In this document: positions 36,550 through 45,528 of the stretch, piece after piece | Layout: the number at the start of each line of letters is the position of its first letter | How positions within the stretch are numbered: position 1 is the stretch's first letter | Assembly: GCF_947492555.1 (NCBI RefSeq) | Contig: NZ_CANLNE010000003.1 | Span: 930,001 to 994,000, forward strand | Length of the DNA stretch: 64,000 nt | Direction: 5' to 3' | Origin: an uncultured Roseobacter sp. | GTDB lineage: Bacteria; Pseudomonadota; Alphaproteobacteria; Rhodobacterales; Rhodobacteraceae | The notes under the pieces: generated by a model | What the model was told of the DNA's origin: nothing | Seen by the model: only the letters and a program-made list of their open reading frames with translations | Database searches by the model: none | Made by a program: the position numbers and the translations under genes

Positions 36550-37554
36550 ATGCGCCCTACTCAAAGCTCCTTTCCAGCAACCCGATTGCGCCGCCTCCGG
36601 CAAACGCCAGCTATACGTGCGCTGACCCGTGAAAACAGTCTGAGCGTGGATGATTTCATCTGGCCGGTCTTTGTCCGTGCAGGCACCGGAATCGAAGAGC
36701 CGATCCCGTCCATGCCGGGGGTCTTCCGCCGCTCGGTCGACAAAGTGGTTGGCGCCGCACGCGAGGCGGCAGATCTCGGGATACCGGCAATCTGCATCTT
36801 CCCCTACACCGGAATCGAAGAGCGGACGGAGGATTGCGCCGGAGCCTGGGATCCGGACAACCACGCCAACCGGGCCATCCGTGCAATTAAAAAAGCGGTG
36901 CCGGAGATCGCGGTGATGACGGACGTGGCGCTCGACACCTATAACATCAACGGTCATGACGGATTTGTCGAAAACGGCGAAATCGTGAATGACCGCACGG
37001 TTGAGGCGCTGGTCAAGATGACGCTGGCGCAGGCGGACGCGGGCGCGGATATCATCGGGCCATCGGATATGATGGACGGGCGGGTCGGCGCGATGCGGCA
37101 GGCGTTGGAGGCGGCGGGGCATCAGAACGTGATGATCCTGAGCTACTCAGCCAAATACGCCTCTGCCTTCTATGGCCCGTTCCGCGATGCGGTTGGGGCA
37201 TCGGGCGCGCTGACCGGCGACAAGAAAACCTATCAGATGGACCCCGGCAATTCCGATGAAGCCCTGCGCCTGATCGAGCGGGATTTGCGCGAAGGGGCGG
37301 ATATGGTCATGGTGAAACCGGGCATGCCCTACCTAGATATCTGCCGCCGGGTGAAAGACACCTTTGGCGCCCCCACCTACGCCTATCAGGTCTCGGGTGA
37401 GTTCAGCATGATCCAGGCCGCGGCCGAACATGGGTGGATCGACGGCGAAAAGGTCATGATGGAAAGCCTGATGGCGTTCAAACGCGCAGGCTGCGACGGC
37501 ATTCTGACCTATTTTGCGCCAGCGGCGGCGCGGGTGCTGAACGGACAGCGATAA
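36550..37554 (+). CDS. hemB: delta-aminolevulinic acid dehydratase (porphobilinogen synthase)
   Basis: HemB condenses two 5-aminolevulinate molecules into porphobilinogen for heme and related tetrapyrroles. The 334-residue protein has the two active-site lysines, in SYSAKYASAFYGPFRDA and VMVKPGMPYLD, and the DVALDTYNINGHDGF segment; the cysteines of zinc-type enzymes are replaced there (DVALDTYN), so it is the magnesium-dependent type. I start at 36550 (MRPTQSSFPATRLRR) by family length; the frame is open further upstream into the antisense of the neighbouring gene. Confidence 0.94.
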   Translation: MRPTQSSFPATRLRRLRQTPAIRALTRENSLSVDDFIWPVFVRAGTGIEEPIPSMPGVFRRSVDKVVGAAREAADLGIPAICIFPYTGIEERTEDCAGAWDPDNHANRAIRAIKKAVPEIAVMTDVALDTYNINGHDGFVENGEIVNDRTVEALVKMTLAQADAGADIIGPSDMMDGRVGAMRQALEAAGHQNVMILSYSAKYASAFYGPFRDAVGASGALTGDKKTYQMDPGNSDEALRLIERDLREGADMVMVKPGMPYLDICRRVKDTFGAPTYAYQVSGEFSMIQAAAEHGWIDGEKVMMESLMAFKRAGCDGILTYFAPAAARVLNGQR

Positions 37555-37660
37555 GCTGCGCAATCACAGACGTTTTCAGTGACACCGTCCCGCAATCAGC
37601 GTATGTTCGCGCACAAGTCGGAAAAACCGGCAATCGAGCAACAAAGTACAGGCGGATGAC

Positions 37661-38227
37661 ATGAATACTCCAAATTTCTCTCGCAGGGGGTTTACCCTTG
37701 GCGCGTTGGCGACCGTGTCGGTCACGGCGGCTTGCGGCAATGGGATCGGGTCGCGCGGTGCGGACACGATTGATGCGCGGGTCGATGCGACCCTGGCAGA
37801 GATGTACCGAAGCTATCCGAACACCCGAAATCTTGCGGATAAGGCGAACGGCCTGCTGGTGATGCCACTGGTGACCAAGGCAGGCTTTGGCTTTGGCGGT
37901 GCCTATGGGCGCGGCGCGCTGCGGGTCAACGATGTGACAGTGGACTATTACTCCACTACGCAGCTGTCAGGCGGGTTGCAGATTGGTGCACAGCAATACG
38001 CACATGTGCTGTTTTTCCTCACCGAAGAGGCGTTGACCAGCTTCCGTCAGTCTCCCGGCTGGGCCGTGGGTGGCGACGTCGAATATGTGATCTCGGATCA
38101 GGGCGATGGCGTCAAGGCGGACAGCACCACTGCCCTCGCGCCGGTTCAGGCGGCGGTTTTTGGACGCGCTGGCCTGTTGATCGGGGCGACGCTGCAAGGC
38201 ACGAAATACAATCGCATTATTCCCTAA
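37661..38227 (+). CDS. SYLF-domain lipoprotein
   Basis: A 188-residue protein with a Tat-like signal (NFSRRGFTLGALATVSVTAAC) that ends in a lipobox cysteine at about residue 25, so it is probably exported folded and lipid-anchored. The rest is a SYLF (Ysc84-type) domain, with GLLVMPLVTKAGFGFGGAYGRGAL and YSTTQLSGGLQIGAQ; related domains bind lipids. Function in bacteria is unknown. Followed by a strong bidirectional terminator. Confidence 0.88.
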   Translation: MNTPNFSRRGFTLGALATVSVTAACGNGIGSRGADTIDARVDATLAEMYRSYPNTRNLADKANGLLVMPLVTKAGFGFGGAYGRGALRVNDVTVDYYSTTQLSGGLQIGAQQYAHVLFFLTEEALTSFRQSPGWAVGGDVEYVISDQGDGVKADSTTALAPVQAAVFGRAGLLIGATLQGTKYNRIIP

Positions 38228-38233
38228 GGCATA

Positions 38234-38259
38234 AAGCCCCGCTATCTGGCGGGGCTTTA
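38234..38259. terminator. bidirectional intrinsic terminator
   Basis: A 10-bp perfect stem, AAAGCCCCGC with GCGGGGCTTT, around a 6-nt loop. The A/T ends give a T-run on both strands. It separates the convergent SYLF gene (stop at 38227) and the dehydrogenase gene (stop at 38269) and should serve both. Confidence 0.9.
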
Positions 38260-38268
38260 TTACTCGGA

Positions 38269-39138
38269 TCAGAGCGCCTGCAGACGTTTGAAGAGGCTGG
38301 AGGTATCCCAGCGCCCGCCGCCCATTTTTTGAACATCCTTGTAGAACTGATCGACCAGCGCCGTGACCGGCAGACTGGCGCCCGTCTCATTTGCGGTAGA
38401 CAGGCAGATGCCGAGGTCCTTGCGCATCCAGTCGGTGGCGAACCCGTGGTCGAAATGGTCGTCCAGCATGGTCTCGTAGCGGTTGTCCATCTGCCAGCTG
38501 CCGGCCGCGCCCTGGCTGATCACCTCGACCACGGCGCGACCGTCCAGACCGGCCTTGTCGGCGAAATGCAGTGCTTCGCTCAGCCCCTGGACCAGACCGG
38601 CGATGGCAATCTGGTTGCACATCTTGGTCATCTGGCCCGCACCGCTGTCCCCGATGCGGCGGCAGATCTTGGAATAGACCTCCATCACCGGCAGCGCCCG
38701 GTCATAGGCACCCTCGTCGCCGCCACACATGATCGACAGCGCCGCATTCTCGGCCCCCGCCTGCCCGCCCGAGATCGGCGCATCGACAAAGCTCACCTGT
38801 TTTTCGTTCGCCGCGGCATAAAGCTCACGGGTCACGGCGGCGGACACCGTTGTGTGGTCCACAAAGACCGTCCCGGAGGTCATCCCGGCAAATGCCCCGT
38901 CCTCTCCAAGACAGACCGAGCGCAGGTCATCGTCGTTCCCAACACAGGACATCACGAAATCCGCGTCCCTGACGGCCTCGCGCGGGGTTTTTGCCATCGT
39001 ACCACCATAGGTGGAAACCCAGTCGTCCGCCTTGGTTGCAGTACGGTTGTACACGGTCACGTCGTGGCCAGCCTTCTGCAAATGCCCGGCCATCGGCCCC
39101 CCCATGACGCCCAGTCCCAAAAATGCCAGCTTGGCCAT
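38269..39138 (-). CDS. NAD(P)-dependent beta-hydroxyacid dehydrogenase
   Basis: A 289-residue member of the 3-hydroxyisobutyrate dehydrogenase/tartronate-semialdehyde reductase family. It has the Rossmann motif FLGLGVMGGPMAGHL (6-20), DAPISGGQAGAEN (about 119-131), the catalytic-lysine region GAGQMTKMCNQ and a helical C-terminal domain ending GRWDTSSLFKRLQAL. N7 in NRT (VYNRT) fits NADP(H) preference seen in some members. The true substrate is not evident from the neighbours. GGAAGGG lies upstream of the ATG. Confidence 0.88.
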   Translation of the reverse strand: MAKLAFLGLGVMGGPMAGHLQKAGHDVTVYNRTATKADDWVSTYGGTMAKTPREAVRDADFVMSCVGNDDDLRSVCLGEDGAFAGMTSGTVFVDHTTVSAAVTRELYAAANEKQVSFVDAPISGGQAGAENAALSIMCGGDEGAYDRALPVMEVYSKICRRIGDSGAGQMTKMCNQIAIAGLVQGLSEALHFADKAGLDGRAVVEVISQGAAGSWQMDNRYETMLDDHFDHGFATDWMRKDLGICLSTANETGASLPVTALVDQFYKDVQKMGGGRWDTSSLFKRLQAL

Positions 39139-39243
39139 ATGATTACCCTTCCCGTATTCAATGTTGCTTTACGTTCTTCTCCTACCTAACAGTCAGGGCA
39201 ATAGGGTCAACAAAACGACGCATATTCGATAGGTGATGCACAG

Positions 39244-41709
39244 ATGGGTCTGCTCTTTACTTGGTTGATGCGATTGGCAGCGGCATCGGTGGTGCTCGTG
39301 GTGCTGGGTGTCTGCATGGTGTACTACCTCGCCTCGCGGTCCCTGCCGGATTACGACAAGGTGCTGAAGCTGCCCTATCTGACGGCGCCGGTCGAGATCG
39401 TGCGGGACAATGCCAATGTGCCGCATATCTTTGGCGAGGCCGATCCGGACGTGTTCTATGCCCTCGGCTACGCCCATGCGCAGGACCGTCTGTGGCAGAT
39501 GACGATGCTGCGCCGCACCGCGCAGGGGCGCCTGTCAGAGGTGTTTGGCACGGCAACCGTGAACATCGACAAACTGGTGCGGCGGCTGGACATCTATGCG
39601 CGCGCTGTCGCCTCGGTCGATGCGCAGGATGACCGTACGATGCTGCTGTTACGCGCCTATGCCACCGGGGTGAATGCACGGCTGGACGAGATCAATTCAA
39701 GCGCTCTGGGCCGGGGCGCGCCGGAAATGTTCATCTTCAACGCGCCGGTGTCTGCGTGGCGTCCGGCGGATTCGCTGGCGATCATCAAGCTGATGGGGCT
39801 GCAGCTGTCGGGGCATCTGGACAAGGAAGTGCTGCGCGCGCGTATGTCGCTTGCGCTCTCTGATGCGGACCGGCTCGCCGATATCCTGCCGGATGCGCCC
39901 GGTAGCGGTATCGCCGCCCTGCCGGAATATGCGCAGCTGGTGCCCGGCGTGTCGCGGTTCGCCGAAGCAACCGAGATGCCCACGCATCCGCTGTCGCCTT
40001 TCAACCGCAGCGTCTTTGCGGGGGCGTCCAATGCCTGGGCTGCTGCCCCCACGCGCTCGGCCTCGGGCGGGACCCTGCTGGCCAATGATCCGCATCTGGG
40101 CTTTACCGCCCCGGCGATCTGGTATCTGGCGCGGCTGCAGCTGCAATCGGGCGGTGTCATCGGGGCCACGATCCCCGGCATGCCTCTGGTGCTGAGCGGC
40201 CGCAGCGAGGCGCTTGGCTGGGGGCTGACCTCGGCCGGGATGGACGATCAGGATGTCTACATCGAAGCGTTGAACCCGGAGAACCCGGAAGAGTACCGCA
40301 CGCCCGATGGCTACAAGCGGTTTGAGACCCGGGGGTCCATCATCAACATCAAGGACGAGACCCCGATCACCATTACGCTGCGCTGGACGGATAACGGCCC
40401 GGTGTTGCCTGGCACACATTACAATCTGGCGAGCATCACCCCGCCGGGTCATGTCGCCTCGCTCGCCTGGACGGTGCTGAGCCCGAAGGATACCTCCATG
40501 GCGGCTGCCCTGCGTTTGATGGAGGCGCAATCGGTGCAGGACGGCATAGACGCGATCGAAGGGTTTATTGCGCCTGCCCAGAACCTGATGCTGGTGGACC
40601 GTGAGAACATCGCGATGAAGATGATTGGCGCAATGCCAAGGCGGGATGTGCAGCACCAGAGTCAGGGGCGTTTGCCCAGCCCCGGCTGGATCGAGGCGAA
40701 CCGCTGGCAGGGCCGCCTGCCCTATGCGTCGAACCCCTCCTTTGTGGCGCCCAATGGCGGGATTCTGGGCAATTCGAACAACAAGATCGTGGACAGGCCG
40801 TTTCCGAACCACGTTTCCTTTGACTGGGGCGACACGCAGCGGGTGCAGCGCTGGCAACGGTTGATGCAGGCACGCGAGGTGCATACCCGCGACAGTTTCA
40901 TCGAGGCACAGCTGGACACGGTCAGCTTCACCGCGCGGTCGCTGCTGCCGCTCATTGGCGCGGAACTGTGGTTCACCGGGGAAGCGGCCCCGGAAGGTAC
41001 ACCCCTGCGCAAGCGGCAACGCGCCCTGACCTTGCTCGCGGGCTGGTCGGGCGAGATGAACGAACATATGCCCGAGCCGCTGATCTATATGGCGTGGCTG
41101 CGCAGCCTGCAGGCGCGCATGGTGCAGGACGAGCTGGGGCCGCTGGCCAGTGAACTGACCCATGTAGAGCCGCTTTTTATCGAGCGGGCTTTTCGCGACA
41201 TCGACGGTGCCTCTGTCTGGTGTGACGTGATTCAATCCGCGCCGGTGGAGACCTGCGCCGATATGGCGCGGCTGGCGCTGGACGACGCGCTGATCTGGAT
41301 CGAGGAGACCTGGGGCCCGGCGCTGGAGACGCTGCGCTGGGGCGATGCGCATCAGGCGACCCATGATCATCCCGTGCTGGGAGAGGTGCCGATCTTGCGG
41401 TTCTTTGTGAACATCCGACAATCCACCAACGGGGGCGACAACACCCTGCAGCGGGGCCTGACCAGTGGTTCGGGGCCTGATCCCTTCCATAACGTGCATG
41501 GTGCGGGGTATCGCGGGGTCTATGATTTTGCCGATCCGGACAGTTCGGTCTTCGTGACCTCGACGGGACAGTCGGGTCACTTCCTGTCGCGGCATTACGA
41601 TGATCTGGCCCAGTTGTGGCGGCGCGGCGAATATATTCCGATGTCTCTGGATGAAGATCTGGCGCGGGCGGCAGCCGTGGGTGTCACTGTCCTGCAGCCG
41701 CGCCCCTGA
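39244..41709 (+). CDS. penicillin acylase family amidohydrolase
   Basis: An 821-residue N-terminal-nucleophile hydrolase with an N-terminal membrane anchor or signal (about 8-30). Family marks: DNANVPHIFGEADPDVFYALGYAHAQDRLWQM at the start of the alpha chain, and GASNAWA, where Ser262 would become the N-terminal nucleophile after self-cleavage. NDPHLGFTAPAIWY and NSNNKIVD follow in the beta chain. Relatives cleave penicillins, N-acyl-homoserine lactones or other amides; the substrate here is unknown. The rluE gene starts 4 nt downstream. Confidence 0.92.
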   Translation: MGLLFTWLMRLAAASVVLVVLGVCMVYYLASRSLPDYDKVLKLPYLTAPVEIVRDNANVPHIFGEADPDVFYALGYAHAQDRLWQMTMLRRTAQGRLSEVFGTATVNIDKLVRRLDIYARAVASVDAQDDRTMLLLRAYATGVNARLDEINSSALGRGAPEMFIFNAPVSAWRPADSLAIIKLMGLQLSGHLDKEVLRARMSLALSDADRLADILPDAPGSGIAALPEYAQLVPGVSRFAEATEMPTHPLSPFNRSVFAGASNAWAAAPTRSASGGTLLANDPHLGFTAPAIWYLARLQLQSGGVIGATIPGMPLVLSGRSEALGWGLTSAGMDDQDVYIEALNPENPEEYRTPDGYKRFETRGSIINIKDETPITITLRWTDNGPVLPGTHYNLASITPPGHVASLAWTVLSPKDTSMAAALRLMEAQSVQDGIDAIEGFIAPAQNLMLVDRENIAMKMIGAMPRRDVQHQSQGRLPSPGWIEANRWQGRLPYASNPSFVAPNGGILGNSNNKIVDRPFPNHVSFDWGDTQRVQRWQRLMQAREVHTRDSFIEAQLDTVSFTARSLLPLIGAELWFTGEAAPEGTPLRKRQRALTLLAGWSGEMNEHMPEPLIYMAWLRSLQARMVQDELGPLASELTHVEPLFIERAFRDIDGASVWCDVIQSAPVETCADMARLALDDALIWIEETWGPALETLRWGDAHQATHDHPVLGEVPILRFFVNIRQSTNGGDNTLQRGLTSGSGPDPFHNVHGAGYRGVYDFADPDSSVFVTSTGQSGHFLSRHYDDLAQLWRRGEYIPMSLDEDLARAAAVGVTVLQPRP

Positions 41710-41713
41710 CGCC

Positions 41714-42277
41714 ATGGGCCGCGTCATCCTGTTTCACAAGCCCTTCGGCGTGCTGTCGCAGTTCACCGACAAGGGGACGGCAGGATCGCCGCGCCCGACG
41801 CTCTCTGCTTACATCGACGAACCCGGCTTTTACCCGGCGGGGCGGCTGGATAAGGACAGCGAAGGCCTGATGGTGCTGACCGATGACGGCAAGCTGCAAG
41901 CGCGGATTGCCAATCCCAAGTTCAAGATGGCCAAGACCTATCTGGTTCAGGTGGAAGGTACGCCCGATGCCGCGGCGCTGGAGGCGTTGCAGCGCGGGGT
42001 CACATTGAAGGATGGCGTGACCAAACCTGCGGAGGTCGATCAGATTGAAACCCCCGACCCGCTTTGGCCCCGAAACCCGCCGGTGAGGTTTCGCAAGACC
42101 GTGCCCGATGCCTGGCTGCGCATGACCATTCGCGAAGGGCGCAACCGGCAGGTGCGGCGCATGACGGCGCATGTAGGGTTGCCCTGTCTGCGGTTGATCC
42201 GGGTGCAGGTCGGGATATGGAAGCTGAATACGCTGAGCCCGGGCGCGTGGCGGTTCGCGTCGGAAGGTGGCCCATAG
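41714..42277 (+). CDS. rluE: 23S rRNA pseudouridine synthase, RluE-like
   Basis: A 187-residue pseudouridine synthase of the RsuA/RluB/E/F group, lacking an S4 domain as RluE does. The catalytic motif GRLDKDSEGLMVL (43-55, Asp46) and the later RMTIREGRNRQVRRM segment are clear. RluE modifies U2457 of 23S rRNA in E. coli. It begins 4 nt after the acylase stop. Its last codons and stop (SEGGP, stop) are formed by a palindromic repeat at 42266-42292, which may have altered the C-terminus. Confidence 0.9.
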   Translation: MGRVILFHKPFGVLSQFTDKGTAGSPRPTLSAYIDEPGFYPAGRLDKDSEGLMVLTDDGKLQARIANPKFKMAKTYLVQVEGTPDAAALEALQRGVTLKDGVTKPAEVDQIETPDPLWPRNPPVRFRKTVPDAWLRMTIREGRNRQVRRMTAHVGLPCLRLIRVQVGIWKLNTLSPGAWRFASEGGP

Positions 42278-42292
42278 GCCCACCCTACCTGC
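42266..42292. repeat. second copy of a dispersed palindromic repeat
   Basis: GGTGGCC-CATA-GGCCCACC (with one bulge) followed by CTACCTGC. It shares the 15-mer GCCCACCCTACCTGC and the leading GGTGGCC with the left arm of the inverted repeat at 6789-6861. It covers the stop codon of rluE and lies just before the convergent hflX stop, so it may also help end transcription. Confidence 0.7.
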
Positions 42293-42306
42293 TGTTTGCG
42301 GCTGTG

Positions 42307-43605
42307 TCAGAGACGCTCGAACTGGGCCTCTTGTTGCACGGTCCAGCGCACGGTGATGTCAAAGCCGTCCTCGGTCTGCTGTTCCGCCTCGACCAACTCG
42401 TGATCGAAGAGCCATGCGCGCTTTTTGCCGTCAGCGTAGCTGAGATGCAGGTCGGCCTGACGTTTGGCGCCCTGTATCTGCGTCGTGATCGCATCCAGCA
42501 ATGGGGTGACACCCGTACCTGTGAGGGCGGAGATGGCAAAGACCACGTCGTCCCGGTCTGCGCGGGCGCGCATCGCGTCTGCGGCCTCTTCGTCGAGCAG
42601 GTCCAGCTTATTCCAGACCTCGAAGCTGGGACGCTCCTCTTCCACGCCGAGAGAAGTCAGAATATCCCGTACGTCCCGCGCCTGCTCTTCTGTTTCCGGG
42701 TGCGAGATATCGCGCACGTGGCAGATCACGTCCGCGGCCAGCACCTCTTCGAGCGTGGCGCGGAAGGAAGCGACGAGTTCGGTCGGCAGATCGGAAATGA
42801 ACCCCACCGTGTCCGAGAGGATCACCTCCGGCCCGTCGGGCAATTGCACCCGGCGCATGGTCGGGTCGAGCGTGGCAAAGAGCATGTCTTTGGCCATGAC
42901 CTCCGCCCCGGTGAGGCGGTTGAAGAGAGTGGATTTGCCAGCGTTGGTATAGCCCACCAGCGCCACAATCGGATAAGGCACCTTGGCGCGGGCCGCGCGG
43001 TGCAGGGCGCGGGTTTTCACCACCTTGTCAAGTTGACGGCGCAACCGCACAAGCTGCTCATCGATGGCGCGACGGTCCGCCTCGATCTGTGTCTCGCCGG
43101 GACCGCCGACAAAACCCAACCCGCCCCGCTGGCGCTCCAGGTGGGTCCAGGCCCGGACCAGCCGCGTGCGCTGATAGCTCAGCGCGGCCATCTCCACCTG
43201 CAAGACGCCCTCGCGGGTTGCGGCACGGTCGCTGAAAATCTCCAGGATCAGCCCGGTGCGATCAAGGAGCTTAACACCCCAGGCCTTTTCAAGGTTGCGC
43301 TGCTGCACGGGGCTTACCGGGCCATCCACCAGTACCAGTTCGATCTCCTGTTCGTGCAGGGTTTCCTTGATGTCGTCGATCTTGCCGGAGCCGAAGAGCA
43401 TGCCGGCACGGACAGTCTTGAGCGGCACGACCTCGCCGCCGACCACCTCGAGCTCCGGCAGGGCGCGGGCCAGCGAAATCGCCTCGGCCAATCCATGATC
43501 GGCCAGACGACGGTTCGGATCTGATTTGATGTCGGGATGCAAAACCCAGGCGCGGGTGACCCGCGCGGCCTCGTCATTCTCGACTTGAAATGGCGCTTTG
43601 CTCAA
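42307..43605 (-). CDS. hflX: ribosome-associated GTPase HflX
   Basis: HflX binds the 50S subunit and rescues or splits stalled ribosomes. The 432-residue protein has the N-terminal HflX domain ([33 protein letters not shown]), the [13 protein letters not shown] linker, and the G domain with GYTNAGKST (G1), [10 protein letters not shown] (G3) and WNKLD (G4). The apparent start is a TTG at 43605 that overlaps the hfq stop (TTGA), so it depends on coupling to hfq. Confidence 0.95.
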
Positions 43606-43841
43606 GAAGCGTCTTCGCCCTCATACAGGCTGATCGGCTGGCTCGGCATAATGGTGGAGATCGCGTGCTTGTAGACAAGCTGGGATTGACCATCGCGACG
43701 CAGCAACACACAGAAATTGTCGAACCACGTGATGACACCTTGCAGTTTCACCCCGTTGATCAGGAAAATTGTCACAGGAACTTTTGTCTTGCGCACATGA
43801 TTCAGGAACGCATCCTGAAGGTTCTGTCTGTCCGACGCCAT
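43602..43841 (-). CDS. hfq: RNA chaperone Hfq
   Basis: Hfq forms a hexameric ring that pairs small RNAs with mRNAs. The 79-residue protein starts [18 protein letters not shown]; the Sm1 motif ([21 protein letters not shown]) and the Sm2 motif ([10 protein letters not shown]) are complete. I start at 43841; the 20 upstream codons are not family-like. It is directly followed by hflX in the usual hfq-hflX pair. Confidence 0.97.
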
Positions 43842-43933
43842 TTTAGCACTCGCCTTTTTTCTTGCCGGAGCCCGCAGATCGAGCCCGCCCCTCTGGCGCA
43901 ATTATGGAACGCCAGTCAAGGAGATTCCACCCC

Positions 43934-43954
43934 AAAAAACAGTCCGTTACGGAC
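43934..43954 (-). terminator. possible terminator between trkH and hfq
   Basis: On the minus strand GTCCG-TAA-CGGAC (43942-43954) is followed by TG and six T residues (43939-43934). The stem is short (5 bp) and the loop tight, so strength is uncertain. It would separate the trkA-trkH transcript from hfq-hflX. Confidence 0.45.
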
Positions 43955-43971
43955 CTAAAAAATGGGACCGT

Positions 43972-45525
43972 TCAGGCCCGCCACAAATCAGGGGTCAAAA
44001 GGGCGACAATTGCAAGGGTTTCAAGACGGCCAAGCACCATGGCTGCGCAGAAAACCGCCTTGGCCGCGGTGCTGAGTTCCGTCAGGACGATGGGTGCGTC
44101 GGCCGCCAGTGCGGTCAGCGGGCCGGTGGTGGACAGACCTGCGATGCTGAGGACCAGCGCATTTTCAAAGGACACGCCGAGCAGCGCCAGCAGGATCGTC
44201 AGCAGGGCCAGCGTCAGGGCAAAAAGCATGAAGAAAATCCATGCGATAAAGGCCCCGTTGCGCTGCAGGCGCCGGGTGTCGCTGCCCGCACCGCTGACCG
44301 AAGAGGGGTGTACCAGACGCTCCATTTCGCGCAGCCCGTTCAGGTAGAGCGCAAAGACGCGCAGCAGCTTCACGCCGCCCGCCGTTGTGGCCACCCCGCC
44401 GCCGATCAAGGCCAGCCCCATGAGGATCAGCCCCGGTGTGTCGAGACCGGACCAGGCTTGCGTCTGGGCCCAGTGTTCACTGGCAAAGCCGGTGGTGGTC
44501 AGGAAGGACATCACGGTGAAAACCGACCCCCAGAGCGCCAGAGCGGCCTGCGACAGATCGTCTTCGGCGGCGACATCAAAGGCGCCCAGCCAGTGGCGGA
44601 AGAAAAGAACCAGCGGCACACCAAGGATCAGGACGAGCCCAAGACGGAATTCAGGATCGGTGCGCAGCCCGCCCTGTGTCGCGGTGATGGTGTCGGAGGA
44701 AAAGGTCAGTCGCGACAGGGCAAAGAACATGAAGAGCAGCGCCAGCGCCTCGCCTGTGACGCCCGAGCCGCTGAATTCCACGCCGCCCACCGGGGAAATC
44801 CCCGACGTGGCCATGACCGACATCGCATGGCAGAGCGCGACGAGAGAGGCGTCACCGCTGATCATCAACAAGACCCACAACAGCAGCGTCAGGCCGATGT
44901 AGATTGGCAGCAAGGCGGCAGTCACCCGCACCAGCCTTTCGCGCGGGTTGGCTCGGCCATTCAGGCTGGTGGCGGCTTCGCGTTGCCCTGGCTCGGCCTG
45001 TGCCGTGACCTCGAAGCCGCCCAGATTGAGCGGGGCGAGGATTGCCGAGGCGGCGATCCACATCACGGCACCGCCCATCCAGCCGACCTGTGCGCGCCAG
45101 AGGTGCAATGTGCCGTCCAGCCGCTCGGGGTTCTGAAAGAGGGTCGCGCCGGTTGTGGTGACAGCACTGACCATTTCCATGTAGGCGTTCATGAATGTGG
45201 TGGTGCCCAGGCCTTCGTAGAAGGGAATGGCCAGGAAGGCCGGCAGAAACACGAAAGTGGCAAACAATGACAGCAGCGTGCCAAGGGCACCGTGACGCGG
45301 CCTGCGGCCTGCATGGGCAATGGCGATCAGCACGAAAGCGGTGATGCCGAGGATGCCACTGTAGAAAAACATCCGTGCGGTATCGAGGTTGCGCACCACG
45401 CCGCCGTGCAGCGCCGGGACCAGCATCGCGACTGCGGCAGCACCGAAGATCAGCAGGAACAACGGCAGGTCCATAAGCTGATCAAAGGCGCTGCGGCGTT
45501 TCTGGATGGAACGAATCCGGCCCAC
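43972..45525 (-). CDS. trkH: Trk potassium uptake protein TrkH
   Basis: TrkH is the membrane channel subunit of the Trk K+ uptake system. The 517-residue protein has about ten membrane segments and the four K+ filter-like loops typical of the family, including SAVTTTGATLF, VMATSGISPVGG, SFLTTTGFASE and AGLSTTGPL. The start is a GTG 3 nt after the trkA stop, so translation is probably coupled. Its regulatory partner TrkA is just upstream. Confidence 0.94.
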   Translation of the reverse strand: MGRIRSIQKRRSAFDQLMDLPLFLLIFGAAAVAMLVPALHGGVVRNLDTARMFFYSGILGITAFVLIAIAHAGRRPRHGALGTLLSLFATFVFLPAFLAIPFYEGLGTTTFMNAYMEMVSAVTTTGATLFQNPERLDGTLHLWRAQVGWMGGAVMWIAASAILAPLNLGGFEVTAQAEPGQREAATSLNGRANPRERLVRVTAALLPIYIGLTLLLWVLLMISGDASLVALCHAMSVMATSGISPVGGVEFSGSGVTGEALALLFMFFALSRLTFSSDTITATQGGLRTDPEFRLGLVLILGVPLVLFFRHWLGAFDVAAEDDLSQAALALWGSVFTVMSFLTTTGFASEHWAQTQAWSGLDTPGLILMGLALIGGGVATTAGGVKLLRVFALYLNGLREMERLVHPSSVSGAGSDTRRLQRNGAFIAWIFFMLFALTLALLTILLALLGVSFENALVLSIAGLSTTGPLTALAADAPIVLTELSTAAKAVFCAAMVLGRLETLAIVALLTPDLWRA

Positions 45526-45528
45526 GGG

